From Corythucha ciliata (lineage: Eukaryota; Arthropoda; Insecta; Hemiptera; Tingidae), in NCBI GenBank assembly GCA_038030265.1, contig CM075943.1:4278001-4342000 (forward strand): a stretch of DNA of 64,000 bases, read 5' to 3'. Below are positions 11,303 through 22,400 of the stretch, piece by piece (within the stretch, counting starts at the first letter, position 1; every line of letters starts with the position of its first letter). A program made the translations under genes and the position numbers. The notes under the pieces are model-generated. The model ran no database searches. It was not told the DNA's origin and saw only the letters and a list, made by a program, of their open reading frames with translations.

Positions 11303-12480
11303 GGGGGGACTGGAGGTCTCTCGGAAGCGAAGCGCACTTGACGTCGTGATGTGTGACATGAGGGATTGAGAGATCGATGAGGCAAAATGGTTGCAACGTG
11401 CGGCTCTGGTGATAAAATATAAGCAGGTTTGAGTCGGTCGATGTTGACGGTCATATGCTTGTTGTTAACGAGGAGGGTGAAGATTTTGGAGCTTCTCTTC
11501 ACGATGGAATACGGTCCCGTGTAGGGTGGTTGCAGACTGCGGCGAGTATGGTCAGTGCGGAGGAATGCGTGGGAACAGGTACCGAGGTCTTGGAAAATAA
11601 ATGGTTTTTGTGACGAGTGGTTTGAGGCGGGGACTGGACAAAGATCCTCCATTTGCCGACTTAGTTTGACTACGAAATTCGAGGGATCTTCAGGGTGGGT
11701 AGGAGTGCGGGGTTGCAACAGCTCGGGGTTGACCGTACACAAGTTCTGCCGGTGAAGTTGTGAGATCTTCACGAAATACGCTTCGGAGGCCGAGAAGGAC
11801 GAGGGGAAGTGCTTGTAGCCATGTCATAGAAGGGTGGCACATGATGGCAGCCTTGAGGTGTCGGTGAAAGCGCTCGACTAAACCGTTAGAGCTCGGGTGG
11901 TAAGGAGTTGAGCGTAGACGGTGAGCACCAAAAACTGATCCGAGTGAGCGGAAAAGGTCGGATTCAAATTGTCGTCCTTGATCGGTTGTTTAATTCGAAG
12001 AGGTGAGCCAAAGCGAGAAAACCAGCAATTAAGAAGCCCTTCAGCGACTTTGTTGGCAGTTGAATCTTCCAGGGGCCATACCACAGGCCATCTTGTGAAT
12101 CTGTCGACGACTGTCAGGCAGTAGCGGTACGGGCCTGCAGGAGGTAGAGGGCCAATTATGTCGACATGGATGTGTTCAAAGCGTGCGGAAGGTGAGGGGA
12201 AGAGACCTGTAGGAGAACGTACGTGTCGAGAGATTTTGGCTCGTTGACACGGAATGCAGGATTGCGTCCACGATCGACAGTATTGGTAACGTTCGGTGAC
12301 GAGGCGAGTGGTAGACTTGACGCCTGGGTGGCTTAAGTTGTGAAGAGAGTTGAACACACGGCGTCGGATTGACAAGGGAACGAATGGTCGAAGGTTAGGG
12401 GTTGACGTGTCAAAAACAAGAGTTGCGTTCGATTCTGGTATTTTGACACGCTTGAGACGAAGTGATGAGTTATTGACCAT
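11299..12480 (-). pseudogene. Integrase of the CsRn1-type element
   Basis: 12480-11878 carries the zinc domain (HNLSHPGVKSTTRLV, then C-x2-C in CIPCQRAK) and the first core Asp in HVDIIGPLPP. The segment with the second Asp and the Glu is scrambled by shifts near 11,990 and around 11,880-11,780. The C-terminal domain resumes at 11772 (PYTGPYSIVKRSSKIFTLL, then VNIDRLKPAYI), matching the tail of CsRn1-group integrases and the parallel segment at 45.5-45.8 kb (PSYTGPHKVIERDDKTM). Confidence 0.8.
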
Positions 12481-12562
12481 TTTCTCAAGATCACGGAGTT
12501 CAACGTCTTTTTCTTGTTCTTGTATAAGAGTGTTGAGGTCGATCGGTGTGAGAGGATCGGAG

Positions 12563-12991
12563 TTAACTGAATTGATCCGAGATAGAGCTGACGTGTTGGA
12601 TGTCGGTTGTAAATTGGGAAATGAATGACAGCTGATTGATTTGGATAGGAGGAAGTTTGTCTCTGTGTTGTCGAAAAGCGTAAATTAGAGGCTTGTGGTC
12701 AGTGATAACTGTAAATGGACGTGGTTCGAGGATGTGGCGAAAATGTTGAATTGAAGCATACACAGCGAGGAGTTCTCTATAAAACGCTGGCCATTGCTGC
12801 TGGCGAGGGGTAAGTTTCTGAGAGAAGAAAGCTAGAGGTTCCCATTGATCAGCTACGCGTTGTTGAAGAGATGCTCCTACAGCAATTTGTGATGCGTCAG
12901 TGAAAAGAGCGAGAGTAGCTGTTGGGTCAGGATGAGTGAGAAGGGTGGCCTGTGCGAGGTGATCTTTGCACGATTGAAATGCTGCTTCCAA
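12563..12991 (-). pseudogene. RNase H of the CsRn1-type element
   Basis: The frame contains LFTDASQIAVGASLQQ with the first catalytic Asp, then FYRELLAVYASIQHFRHILE with the Glu, and ITDHKPLIYAF with the second Asp, as in Gypsy RNase H. It opens just after the homopolymer at 13,009-13,029 with AWTPPLEAAFQSCKDHL-like sequence, so the indel removed or replaced only the linker to RT. Confidence 0.85.
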
Positions 12992-14355
12992 CGGTGGGGT
13001 CCAAGCTATTTTTTTTTTTTTTTTTTTTTAGAAGACCAGTTAAAGCGGAATGGAGAGGTGCTTGAAATTGTGCAGCTGAAGGAAGAAAGCGGCGGTAAAA
13101 ATTCATGATACCGAGAAAACGGCGGATACCTTCGGCTGTTATTGGCTTGGTGAAGTTTAAGAGAGCTTCGACGCGTTCTGGAGGTGGACGAATACCTTTA
13201 GCTGATACTTCGTATCCGAGAAAAGTTATCGTGTTGACACCGAAGACACTTTTGTTGGTGTTGACGAGGAGGCCGTGGCTCGCTAGGCATCGGTGGAGTA
13301 TACCAAGATGTCGTCGACGTAGGAGAAACAAAAGTCGAGGCCGTGGAGGACTTCATCGATGAATCGTTGGAACGTCTGGCCAGCATTTCGGAGGCCAAAA
13401 CTCATAAATGGGAACTCGAAAAGATCGAAAGGCGTCGTGATGGCGGTCTTTGGGATGTCGGATAGATTGACTGGGATCTGCGTGTACGCCTTGACAAGAT
13501 CGATGACGGAGAAGACGGAGCATCCGCGGAGTTGGTGATTAAAATCATGTATGTGGCGCGCGGGGTACCGATCGGGGATTGTTCGGGCGTTTAAGGCGCG
13601 ATAATCGCTGCAATGGCGCCAGCTAGAATCCTTTTTCGAACCATGTGGAGGGGAGAAGACCAAGGGCTGTCAGAGCGGCGGATAATACCTTCGCGAAGCA
13701 TGAGGTCGAATTCTGACTTGGCTGTTTTCAGTTGTTCAGGAGAATGGCGTCTGGTGCGTGAGAAGAGAGGGGGACCAGGCGTCGTGTTGATGTAGTGGAA
13801 GGTAGAATGGAGAACGACGCGTTGAGTTCCAGACGGTTGGGTGAGTTGAGGAAATTCGGCGAGGACAGCGTGAAAAGGCGACTTGCTACGAAGTGAATCA
13901 GTGAGGGTTTTGACGCTCGATTGACTTGTTCGTCCTGGAAGACAAGGTGTTGAGAGACCGGTCACTGAGTCGATCAGACGAGTGTTGCGACAATCAGGAA
14001 GCAGAGAGAAGTGGGCAAGGAAATCTGAACCGATGATCGGAGTGTCCACGTCGGCGATAATAAAATTCCATGAAAAGTCACGGCGAAGACCGAAGTCTGG
14101 TCTGAGACAAAGAGTACCGTACGTGGGGATGGTGGAATTATTCGCGGCGAGGAGCTCGAAGTCGGAGCGAGGACGATGTCTTGGGAGAAGGCGTCGAGGG
14201 TAGCAGCAGAGGTCGGAGCCTGTGTCGAGAAGAAATTGCTGTTTTGTCAAGTGGTCGACGAGATAAAGGTGGCGTCCTTTGGATGGACAGTCGGTTGCCG
14301 CTACTACTGACTGTCCAGGGCGTTTTTTGCAAGGAATGTACAGGGTGAGGAACAC
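12927..14355 (-). pseudogene. Protease and reverse transcriptase of the CsRn1-type element
   Basis: The frame 14355-13591 contains the retropepsin site FLLDTGSD near 14,225 and runs to the RT fingers (EGIIRRSDSPWSSPLHMV). After a shift, 13663-13283 holds the palm: CSDYRALNARTIPDRYP, FSVIDLVKAYTQIPV and the catalytic Y-V-D-D in FSYVDDILVY. A further shift gives the thumb and connection (TFLGYEVSAKGI, RRFLGIMNFYRRFLP) to about 13,030, where a run of 21 T on the plus strand interrupts the gene before RNase H. All RT blocks are present but spread over three frames. Confidence 0.85.
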
Positions 14356-15217
14356 TTAAGGGCATTTTTACCCCAGAGTTGATGATACCAGAACAAGCGT
14401 GATGGAGCTGGCGATGAATTTCGAGAACGGCTCGAATGTCGTTGACGAGAATTGGATCGCGTGGAACGAGAGTGTTCACATCTTTGGAGTTTGAGCTGTG
14501 CCAGTTCTTGACGAATTTCTGCGAGTTGTTGTGCGAGACTGGAGTCAGTGTGCGATACAGCGTTGACGATGGGGAACGAATGGCCTGATGGGTGAAAGGC
14601 CGGTTGGATTTCCATTATTTTGTCCGCTGTTATTGAAAGACGATCAAGCGGCAAGTCTGCCTGAGTTTGGAGAATGGCTTGGACGGGGAGCGGAAGTCGT
14701 TGGATCCACAGTGAGCGAGGAGATTGTCATGAACAGGAGTCGTCCCAGCGAGAGATCTTAAATGCCGAAGAAATTGAGAGGGTTTCCGGTCTCCTAATTC
14801 CTCTTGGGAGAGTAGTTGGCGAACGCGTTGAGAGTCGGACACCGATAGACGTTCAATGAGAGCGTTTTTAAGAGTGGTGTATGGGTACTGCGGAGGAGGT
14901 GCTGCAATGAGATCTTCGATTTCGTTGACGTATATCTCATCGAGTTGGGAAATGAGATAGGAATATTTGGTTGATTCTTCAGTAATTCCTGCCAGAGTGA
15001 ATTGAGCGTCCACTTGAGAAAACCATAACGTTGGTTTATCTCTCCAAAAAGGAGGTAGTTTTGGAGTGACGCGAGCAACGAAAGCGGGGACTTGGTGTTG
15101 GTGGGGTGCAGTCTGGTCCTCGACGGGAGGTATGTCTGCAGGAAGCGACTGGTACAACTGCTGCATTTGGTGTCGTAGTTGAGCGAGCTGTTCGGCGGCG
15201 TAGTCGGTGTTGGCCAT
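14304..15217 (-). pseudogene. Gag of the CsRn1-type element, frameshifted
   Basis: The ATG at 15217 opens MANTDYAAEQLAQLR and runs into a capsid-like region with the clade motif PPFWRDKPTLWFSQVDAQF at about residues 54-72. That frame ends at 14630. The remaining part (DRLSITADKIMEI, then a coiled QLAEIRQELAQLK) is in another frame, so an indel lies near 14,690. The terminal finger reads F-W-Y-H-x8-C-x3-C, where the clade has Cys at the first position, so the zinc site is damaged. The Gag at 46.2-47.0 kb retains the full C-H-C-C set. Confidence 0.85.
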
Positions 15218-15260
15218 CGTGGTAAATAGCGTCCAGGGGCTGATGTCGCGGATTCCTTTG

Positions 15261-15274
15261 TGTCGGGGTCACCA
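15261..15274 (-). promoter_or_regulatory. tRNA-Trp-type primer-binding site
   Basis: On the element strand, three bases inside the 5' LTR, the sequence TGGTGACCCCGACA matches the 3' end of eukaryotic tRNA-Trp for at least 13 bases. Minus-strand DNA synthesis would start here. Use of tRNA-Trp is typical of CsRn1-clade elements. Confidence 0.75.
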
Positions 15275-15277
15275 AAA

Positions 15278-15424
15278 TAACGGGTTTCGATGTCCCGTTG
15301 ATAAAATTGATCCAAGAACTGGTAGAAACTTTTTATTTCGATTTTCTCCAAAGACTGTTTTTATTAATTCATATGAACAAAATATAATGAAAACAGAAAG
15401 ATGACGCCACAAGTAGCCCCCTAC
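15278..15424 (-). repeat. 5' LTR of the CsRn1-type element
   Basis: Direct partner of 11156-11302. It is very short for a Gypsy LTR and contains the tract CGATTTTCTCCAAAGACTG in both copies. Confidence 0.9.
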
Positions 15425-16299
15425 AGTGCTATGGTGAATGTCATATGTGACGAATTATAAATAATGATCGAGTCGCCACACACGCTTCTATCCAAGCGTA
15501 TAAATGAAGCGTCCAAAGCGATAACTATAACTCCGTGGGAATTTTTCTGACTGTTTTGTCTAATATTTGGCTGTGCTACAAGGGTCAAGCGTCACCTTTC
15601 GACAATCATTCTTGAGATTCAAAATAAAACAGTGAATATTGTTGTGCATTTTGTCTACTTCCATAAAACGTATAGTCTTCCAGTTCAAAAAAAAAAAAAA
15701 AAAAAAAGACTCGGACGGCAGAGAGAGCGAGATCAGAGCGCCCCTTCCTTATATCTGTTTTTTGGCACCTATTGGTGGGAAACCCGCTTTTCTCTCGCTG
15801 AGTTTTGCTGACGCTCCAATATTCGCCCTTTCTCGGTGTTTCGCTGATTTCCGTTTTGGTGCAGAGGGGCTGGAGAGGGGTGAGGAATAATTTGTAGTAT
15901 TGGTGGATTTAAATAGGGATAATTTTTAGAAGGAATAATAATTAAGGATAAGGACTCAAATGGTTTTTGTAAACTAGGAAAAGGATGAAGTTGCCCCTGC
16001 ACTTGTATGTACTTCGTTACACTGCCCTCCGGAGTCTGTAGCTTTGCCCCTCAGCTTGTTTTGTTTAAATTTTCTCTCCGGAGGTTGACGACTTGAAGAT
16101 GTTGAAGAACGGAATCGGAATGTGGAGCGTCAGCAGAAGGTTGATGTGAGCGTGACGATGGGGTAACGGGGCGAGCGGAGTTTCTCGTAATGAAGAGATG
16201 AAGAGCAGTTCGTTATTGGAATGAGGATGCGGCGGGTGGTGTTGTGATGGTCTCCGCTCAGAACTCGAATTTGAGGAAAAATTATCTTCCATGTTTTGG
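15425..16299. other. Between the CsRn1-type element and env, nothing recognised
   Basis: It contains an A-run of about 20 at 15,688 and short open frames without recognisable motifs. The 3' LTR of the env-bearing element should lie here or just above, but I could not find its partner near 22.4 kb. Confidence 0.4.
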
Positions 16300-16474
16300 T
16301 CGCTACTTGATCAATGTAACGCCGTTCTTCATTGGGGGCAGGTAATTGTTGTTCCAATGTAGTACTCGCTTTGGCGGGTTGTAAAATTGTTTGTCCCTTT
16401 TAGCCTTTAGCCCGCCAAACTCCGAGGTGAATTTATTGGAAGCATTGGTTCCTTGAGGAGTGAGAGTAATGGCA

Positions 16475-18115
16475 TCGTACGCTGTCGCGCATGCTTAAGT
16501 CTACAAGAAAAAAAAAAGAGGAAAAAAAGGCAACAACAAGAGTGGTGGAACAATAATGCACTACAAACTACAAATGTTAGGGTGAGTGTTTGATTAGCAG
16601 TGGGGAAGGTTTTGGTGAGGGGTTAGGGGTTGTTTGTTTTTATTTACATGTACAGCTAGTTGTACATCTATTAACATGTACATGTAGGTGGACTGGCGGG
16701 TCGAGGTGGACTCGCATCCCGCCATTTTTTTTTCGGGGGTGCCGGGCTTTGAACCCGGCAGGCGCCTAAGCCTCCCTTGGGCTCCTACGCCATACCCAGA
16801 TCTAACTGTGCACTTCACACCCGCACTACGCGGACGTTTCGGTCGGTGCGCGGTTTGTTGAACGCACATCGCCGGGAACGCCCACGCGAAGCCGAGTGTG
16901 TCGTGTCACTGCTCGCCGCAGCCTTATAGTGTAATGGGCAATGGCTGGCAATTCAAACCTAGGCCCGCTGGGTTGCGAAGCGAGCATTGTATCCATTACA
17001 CCATCGAGGCGCACCGCATCCCGCCATGTTCCCCTGCCACAGGCTGGCTACACACGTGGGTTGGTCAATGGCGTAGGTAACGAGGGTAAATGGGCATTAG
17101 GTCTGCTCGTCCATTGCGTGGCACTCCTTCCACGTCTTCTCGCTCATCGTGGCGTAATACTGTTGGTCTTGTGAGAGGAGCAGATGTGATTCGGAGACCT
17201 TCCAGCTGACCCATACGACGGCCGTTGAGTAGTACGTCGGGAGTATGTGGAGCACGTAGTGCGTGAACCTCGTTGATGGCCCACCGAGCGGAATTTTTGT
17301 GGCAGCCACACCCGCGGATTCATAAAACGAGGGCATCGTTTCCTGGCTCGGTGGGGTAACGAATGTGGTCCCTTCTGGGAGCTTGTCTTTGATTTCTAGG
17401 AGAGCCGTGAGGACCGTTGCCGAGGGCAAGATGGTAGGGCTCAAACGCCCGCTGGCCACGTTTGAAAGAGCGGTGCTGTATTGCCGGAGTTCCTCAAGAG
17501 CCTCCTCTATCAGCCTTTCTAGGTGCGTTACGACCGCCTCCAGGTGAAGGTAGTGTCGGAGAGCGTCCACGTCGGTGATTTCGTGAAGGTGAGAATCCAC
17601 TGTGCTCATCAGTTGTCGTAGCGCACCGGCTATTTGCTCGACCTAGTCCTCAAGATTGGCCAGGATTGTGAGCTGTGCCCGGGCATCGTGAAGGGCACCA
17701 TCGAGTTCGCTGACCGTAGCGAGGTGCTCATTGATGTTGTCGAGGTCCTTGCAGAGTCAGACGTTCCGAAGAGGAACTTGAGGGCTGCCCCTCCTAGGTT
17801 GATGAGGCCCCTCTCGACTTGACGGTGTGGTGTGAGGTCTGCGAGGGTGGGGACGGTGTTTCCATATTCCGCGATTGAGTGGTTGAGGCCGTACATCCGC
17901 TGTTGGACGTTAGGCCACTCCTCGTTTAATTCTGACGAGGCACCGATTGTTAAGTTCAGCACCGAACAGGCACGCTGAAGTGTCGATGCCTCGGATCGGA
18001 GACTATCGACGTGTAGCACGATGGACCAGTGTGCTCCACTGGCGACGACTGTGTACTTCGTTACATTCAAAAAAAAAAAAAATAATAATAATAATAATAA
18101 AACTATATCCTTCAT
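16475..18115 (-). pseudogene. Envelope glycoprotein relic, baculovirus-F/errantivirus type
   Basis: The ATG at 18115 begins a signal-like stretch of Leu and Phe encoded by a TTA/T-rich microsatellite (18,066-18,103). About 100 residues on, at 17,809-17,760, comes ERGLINLGGAALKFLFGT, the conserved fusion-peptide motif of insect F-type Env proteins, directly after a basic residue where cleavage would occur. A frameshift near 17,745 and a TAG at 17645-17643 break the frame. Helical, heptad-like sequence continues to 17,097. A possible membrane anchor (CCCLFFLFFF, then basic residues) lies at about 16,505-16,570, beyond the SINE. F-type Env mediates membrane fusion; this copy is not functional. 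Confidence 0.7.
16726..17003 (-). mobile_element. tRNA-derived SINE with two tRNA-like units
   Basis: On the minus strand it starts with an A-box TGGTGTAATGG and has a near B-box GGTTTGAATTG about 50 bases on, resembling tRNA-Arg in the D- and anticodon-loop regions. A second unit has an A-box-like TGGCGTAGGAG and a perfect B-box GGTTCAAAGCC. It ends CCCCCG plus nine A. Near-identical 24-25-bp flanks (ATGGCGGGATGCG, then a CCTCGA end) at 17004-17027 and 16701-16725 look like a target duplication. The length of 278 bp fits a SINE. It is not a tRNA gene, since acceptor pairing is lacking. Confidence 0.65.
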
Positions 18116-18338
18116 CGAGCTGACCACAGGGCCACAACCACCTAAAATAGGTAATAAGTTGATATGTACACCTATAGCGTTAGTTAGTTAGTATAAGATT
18201 AATCGGTAGAACATTGGTGAATAAAGGCTAGACTATGAACTGAGAGTGATTTACAAATGCCCTAGTAATAAGGTAGTATTGTAGACAATTTCTACGATAA
18301 CTTTGATTTCTTTCGTATGCCGAAATCACGAACACCAA

Positions 18339-19437
18339 TCATGATCGAAATTTAGATAAGCTGTGGTTGTTGGGTGTGTTCGACCCTTGATTGTTTACCC
18401 TGATGATCTTACTTATGTGGTACAAGCGTTTGTCGTCGGTACCGTTGTAGCCTACGTTGACCTGGTACACCGAGTTGGATAACTTGTTCACGATGGGAAA
18501 CGGACCCAATCGTATTTCGTATAGCTTTTTACGGTTCAGTCTGTTCCCGTTCTCTACGTACACGTTGTCTCCTATTGTGAGTGAAACGTTTTTTTCTCTT
18601 GGAGTCGTATCGTCTCTTGTTTTCGTCGTGGGCTTTTACCGAATGTTGGAAGGCTAATATTGCGTCCCGCTGGTAATTTGGGATTTCGAAAAACTCTTTA
18701 GGTGCTGCATGTGGTGGAACACCGTTCATTAAGTAATTTGGGATGTATTGGGTGACGCTGTGAATTGTATTGTTACATTCCTCAGCGCACTGCCTAGCTA
18801 CTGAGGTCCATGCAATTTTTCGTTTTGTTTCGTTTATTCTGCATCTTATTCTATTGACAAGCGTTTGATTCAGCCTTTCGTTCAGTCCGTTGGAGGCTGG
18901 GTGATCGATGGCCGTGTAGACATGATTTATATTGTTTTCTTGAAGATATCTCGTGAAGTCTTTCGCGCTCAGGCCTGCATACTGGTCTGTGAGCAACGTG
19001 CCGATTTGATGGTCGCTCCGCACTTTTTTAATTAGTCATATGAATTCGTTAGCAGTTTGGTTTGGTGACGTTGATATAAATGCGAAGCGAGTGAAGTGGT
19101 CTACTAGGAGGTGGAGATACCTTTTTGTTGATTTGTTTCCTCCAAATCCCCCTATCGTGTCGATGGACATTATTTGAAAGGGTTCACTTGCTGAACCCAA
19201 GTGGCCTAAGAAACCTGTGGGTTTAGTGCGTCTATATTTATTTTTGAGGCAAATTGTGCATGTGGAACAGAAGTGTTGAATTTCTTTGTACATATTGTGG
19301 AAGAAGTAATAATTTTTGATTGTATTTATAATGTGTTTCGGCCCTACGTGGCCGTATTTTAGATGTACTTTTTGAACGAGTTGTAAGCCGTATTCCTTAT
19401 CGATTATTATTTGTTCTCTAGCCCTAGTTTTCCGCAA
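18339..19437 (-). pseudogene. Integrase of the env-bearing element
   Basis: Three frames cover it. 19437-19036 holds the zinc domain (HLKYGHVGPKH, CSTCTIC) and the first Asp (SIDTIGG). 19023-18529 holds the second Asp (TDQYAG) and Glu (NGLNERLNQ). 18563-18339 holds the C-terminal tail (NRKKLYEIRLGPFPIVNKL). A stop near 19,036 and a shift near 18,560 separate them. All three DDE residues are still encoded. Confidence 0.85.
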
Positions 19438-19505
19438 GATTATTCCGTGTTTTAAAATATCGCGTTTTCCCTTAGTGATGTTCTTCTGGCTATCCCGAAT
19501 TTCCT

Positions 19506-19958
19506 CTAACTCGAGCAGATTAGCTGTGCGTATAGTGGTTCGTGGTCATCTGTGTTGTAGTCACTTGCGAGTACTGGGTTTCTCGATAGGCAGTCCGCTT
19601 CTGCATTTGCGGATCCCGATCTGTAGATTATGTCGAAATCATACTGTAAGAGATAGTTTGCGAGATCGCCTAGCTCCTCATCTGTCCTTGCTTTCAATTT
19701 GAGATTTTCCAGAGGTTTATGATCGGTAATAATTTTAAATTGGCAGTACCGCCAGTATTTCACGGCTTCTTTAATCGCTAAACTCTCCAAGTAGATAGCT
19801 TTTTGTCTCTTTTGGCTCTCGTTGAGCTTCTTGGAGAAGTAAGCAACGGGTTTTTCAACTCCGTCGGGTTGAGGCTGCTTAAGGATCGCTCCGATACCTT
19901 CTATGCTCGCATCAGTATAAATTACGATCGGTAAGTTTCGGTCAAAAATGGCTAGCAC
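19506..19958 (-). pseudogene. RNase H of the env-bearing element
   Basis: It contains VIYTDASIEGIGAILKQ, YLESLAIKEAVKYWR and IITDHKPLENLKLKART, carrying the Asp, Glu and Asp of the RNase H site, then ends at ADCLSRNPV. It is very close to the fragment at 2.28-2.63 kb. Internally it is uninterrupted for 150 codons. Confidence 0.85.
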
Positions 19959-20106
19959 GGGGTAGGATGTTAGGTAAGTATCGATTCGCTCAAAAGCTTC
20001 CTGGCATTGTTGAGTCCATGCAAATTTGACGTCTTTTCGAAGAAGATTGTGAAAAATGTCAAGTGTTTTTGCTGCGTTTTGGATGTATTTATGGTAGAAG
20101 TTTATT

Positions 20107-21371
20107 TTACGCAGGAAAGTTTTTAATAGCTATTAAATTATCGTTGAGAGGTCTGACTGCGTTGTTTTCTATGACGTGACCCAAATATTGGATGGAATTA
20201 GTGGCAAAATTGCATTTGATGAACTTTAGTTTGAATCCCTCCTTTTTGATTGCCTCCATTAGAGCCTCGAGATGTCGGATGTGTTGTTCAAAAGTTTTAG
20301 AGAAGATGAGTATGTCGTCTATGTAGTTACAACAGAAGTCACCTAGCCCATTCCGTCGGATGATACCCGAGAGTAATCTTTGAAAAACTGCGGGTGATGT
20401 TTTTAAGCCAAACGGCATGGCGACCCACTGCCAGTGGCCGTGTTGGGTAATAAATCCCGTTTTATATCGATCTTTGGTACGTATAGGTATAATCCAGAAG
20501 GCCATGTTAATATCTAAGGCGGAAAACCATCTGCAATCTCGGGTTTTGGCTATAATGTCATCAATGAGCGGAAACGGCTGGCTCACAGAACCAGAAGTTT
20601 GTTTAGTTCCCTGAAGTCCACGCATAATCTTGTTTTTTCTTTTTTATTACTTTCACCTGTTTTTTTTTACGCCAGCGTGACCGGTGCGGCGAATGGTGAA
20701 CATGACTCCTCTATGATGCCGTGGTTTAAAGCTCACCAATCTGTTTTTCAATTTCCTTCTGGTCATCATAAGAGCACCTATAGGGTTTTTTCGCTATGTA
20801 TTTGTCTTCCACCAGTTTTATATGTGCTTCGTGTTTTTGCACTGTGCCTATATCGTATTGTTTTTTTGCGAATAGCGTGCCGTGTTTGTCAATTAAGTCA
20901 TAAATATGTTGTTTTTTTTTCAGCATCTAAATGAGTCGTTTTTATTTCAAACTGCTCGATAGGAATATGTTCGTTCCAATTTATTTGAATGTGTTCACCG
21001 TTGTGGTTGGTGTACTTTTTTTGTTCCGTGTTAGCCTGGGTGATTTTTAATTCATGATTTCGGCATAACTTGTAATATTTTATAGTATCTAGGCCAATGA
21101 GGATGTCGTATTTAAAGTCCGTATTGTCTATCACAAAAAATCGTGTTTTTTTTTTCTAAATTGAATATTTTTATTTTTACGTATGCTACACCTTTAATTT
21201 TATCTACTCCACTCATCGTTCTGAAAGTCAAGGGTTTCGTGGTATACATGTTAGTATCCAACGTTTTGAAAAATTGTAGGGGTAACATTGTAATGTTTGC
21301 CCCGGGGTCATAAAGGCCCGTGGCGAGTGTGTCTTCTACATTGACTTTCAGCGTGATGAGACGAGGTAAAT
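20107..21371 (-). pseudogene. Protease and reverse transcriptase of the env-bearing element
   Basis: A degenerate retropepsin motif Y-D-P-G-A-N lies near 21,320, corresponding to Y-D-S-G-S-N in the sister element. ILIGLDTIKYYKL follows near 21,090. RT fingers (KKPYRCSYDDQKEIEKQIGEL) end at 20,726. After breaks in T/A-rich sequence near 20,640-20,700, the palm 20625-20107 has WFSALDINMAFWIIPI and Y-I-D-D in CNYIDDILIFSK. The frame ends before the connection domain. Confidence 0.8.
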
Positions 21372-22308
21372 TTAGTTTTTTGATTCTACTTCGCTGTTCA
21401 TCAGTTCTTCGAGTTCGGTGTTGTTGGCTATTTCAATTTTTTTTTCGTTAGTAGTGTTGGAAGCGTTACTGGAGAATTTCTTCGTACGGCACACCGACTC
21501 AGGGTGCATTCTACCGGGTTTGCCTATTTTCTCGCTATAAGAGCAGGGGTTTCGTTCAGTGAAACCAGGTTTTGAGAAAAATGAATTTTTATTTTTGCTA
21601 ATTGTAATATTATTATGTGATTTTGGTAGAACAGCTCTATCTAGTTGATTTAGTTTTATCATTAATTTGTTAACGGTTGTTATTACTTCCCTGTTCAAAC
21701 TACTCTGAATAGACAGCGGGAGCCCCACTACAATGAAGCACACGCGAGTATTTTCACTTAATGTAGGGTCAACATCGACCAGCAAACTAAGTTTCTTTAA
21801 CGCGTACTCAGAAATGGAACCCTTAATTAATTTAAAATTATAAGCATAATTTACATTTGACCAACCTTTGTCGGAGAAATTGTCGAGAAACGATTGTTTC
21901 CAGGTTGTCCAGGGCGCGTCTCCAAGGAGTACCCGATTTGCGGTGTACCAGTCGTTTACAGGTCCTTCGATGAACAGGCGTATGACTTCGCAATAGCGTT
22001 CCTTAGGGGTCAAGGCGTACGCACTCCATCTCCAGCGTTGTGATCCAGGTTGTGGCGTTCAGGTTTTTCCCGTTAAATTTGCTCAGAACGAGGTCCTTTG
22101 TTACCGATTGTAATGATTTACGTTCAGTTGGCGACTCGTTTTTCTGTGTTTGGTGGGTGGACTCCGTTGATGTCATTTCAAGTTTCAAATTGTCTGATAG
22201 TTCTTCAAGGTACTCTTCTTCGAAACGGGGATTTCCTTCCTCGTCAAGATAGGTTGATTGGAGGTCTTCTGAAAGCGTTATGGTCAGGTTTCGGAACTGT
22301 CCTCTCAT
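21372..22308 (-). pseudogene. Gag of the env-bearing Gypsy element
   Basis: The first ATG on the minus strand is at 22308 (MRGQFRNLTITLSEDL); the open frame reaches upstream to about 22371 without one. The frame breaks near 22,005 and resumes with KERYCEVIRLFIEGPVNDWY, paralleling Gag at the window start. The finger region has C-x18-C with His in PGRMHPESVC but lacks the second Cys seen in the sister copy. The last frame ends at 21372, just before the protease. Confidence 0.75.
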
Positions 22309-22400
22309 TTTGATTGATTTAAATGCGGTCTTGATGATCGGATGTTTTGCGAGTTGTTGGTGTTCTGACAAGTGTGTGTGACACTTCCTTTATTGTTCAC

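Larger units (their letters stand above)
11156..15424 (-). mobile_element. CsRn1-type Ty3/Gypsy LTR retrotransposon with both LTRs
   Basis: A 4,269-bp element bounded by 147-bp direct repeats that differ at four positions as I read them. A tRNA-Trp-type primer site lies beside the 5' LTR. On the minus strand the order is gag, protease, RT, RNase H, integrase. The small Gag, the H-C-C finger remnant (family CHCC) and tRNA-Trp priming are traits of the CsRn1/Kabuki group. Frameshifts and a 21-base homopolymer near 13,009 show it is dead. No target duplication is evident (left flank ACACG, right flank AGTGC), which suggests later change at one edge. Confidence 0.9.
16300..22400 (-). mobile_element. 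Decayed env-bearing Ty3/Gypsy element
   Basis: On the minus strand the order is gag (22.3 kb), protease, RT, RNase H, integrase (to 18.3 kb), then an envelope-type frame at 18.1-16.5 kb, the layout of an errantivirus-style endogenous element. Pol is most like the element at 1-4.1 kb, which has no env. Many shifts and stops mark it as old. LTRs were not identified, so the outer limits are approximate. A SINE sits within or beside its env (16726-17003). Confidence 0.75.

Noticed and set aside
11156..15424. Target duplication of the CsRn1-type element
   Set aside because: Left flank ACACG and right flank AGTGC do not match under any LTR limit I tried.
16726..17003. tRNA genes suggested by A- and B-box motifs
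   Set aside because: Neither unit has a paired acceptor stem, and the pair ends in an A-tail between duplicated flanks, so it is a SINE.
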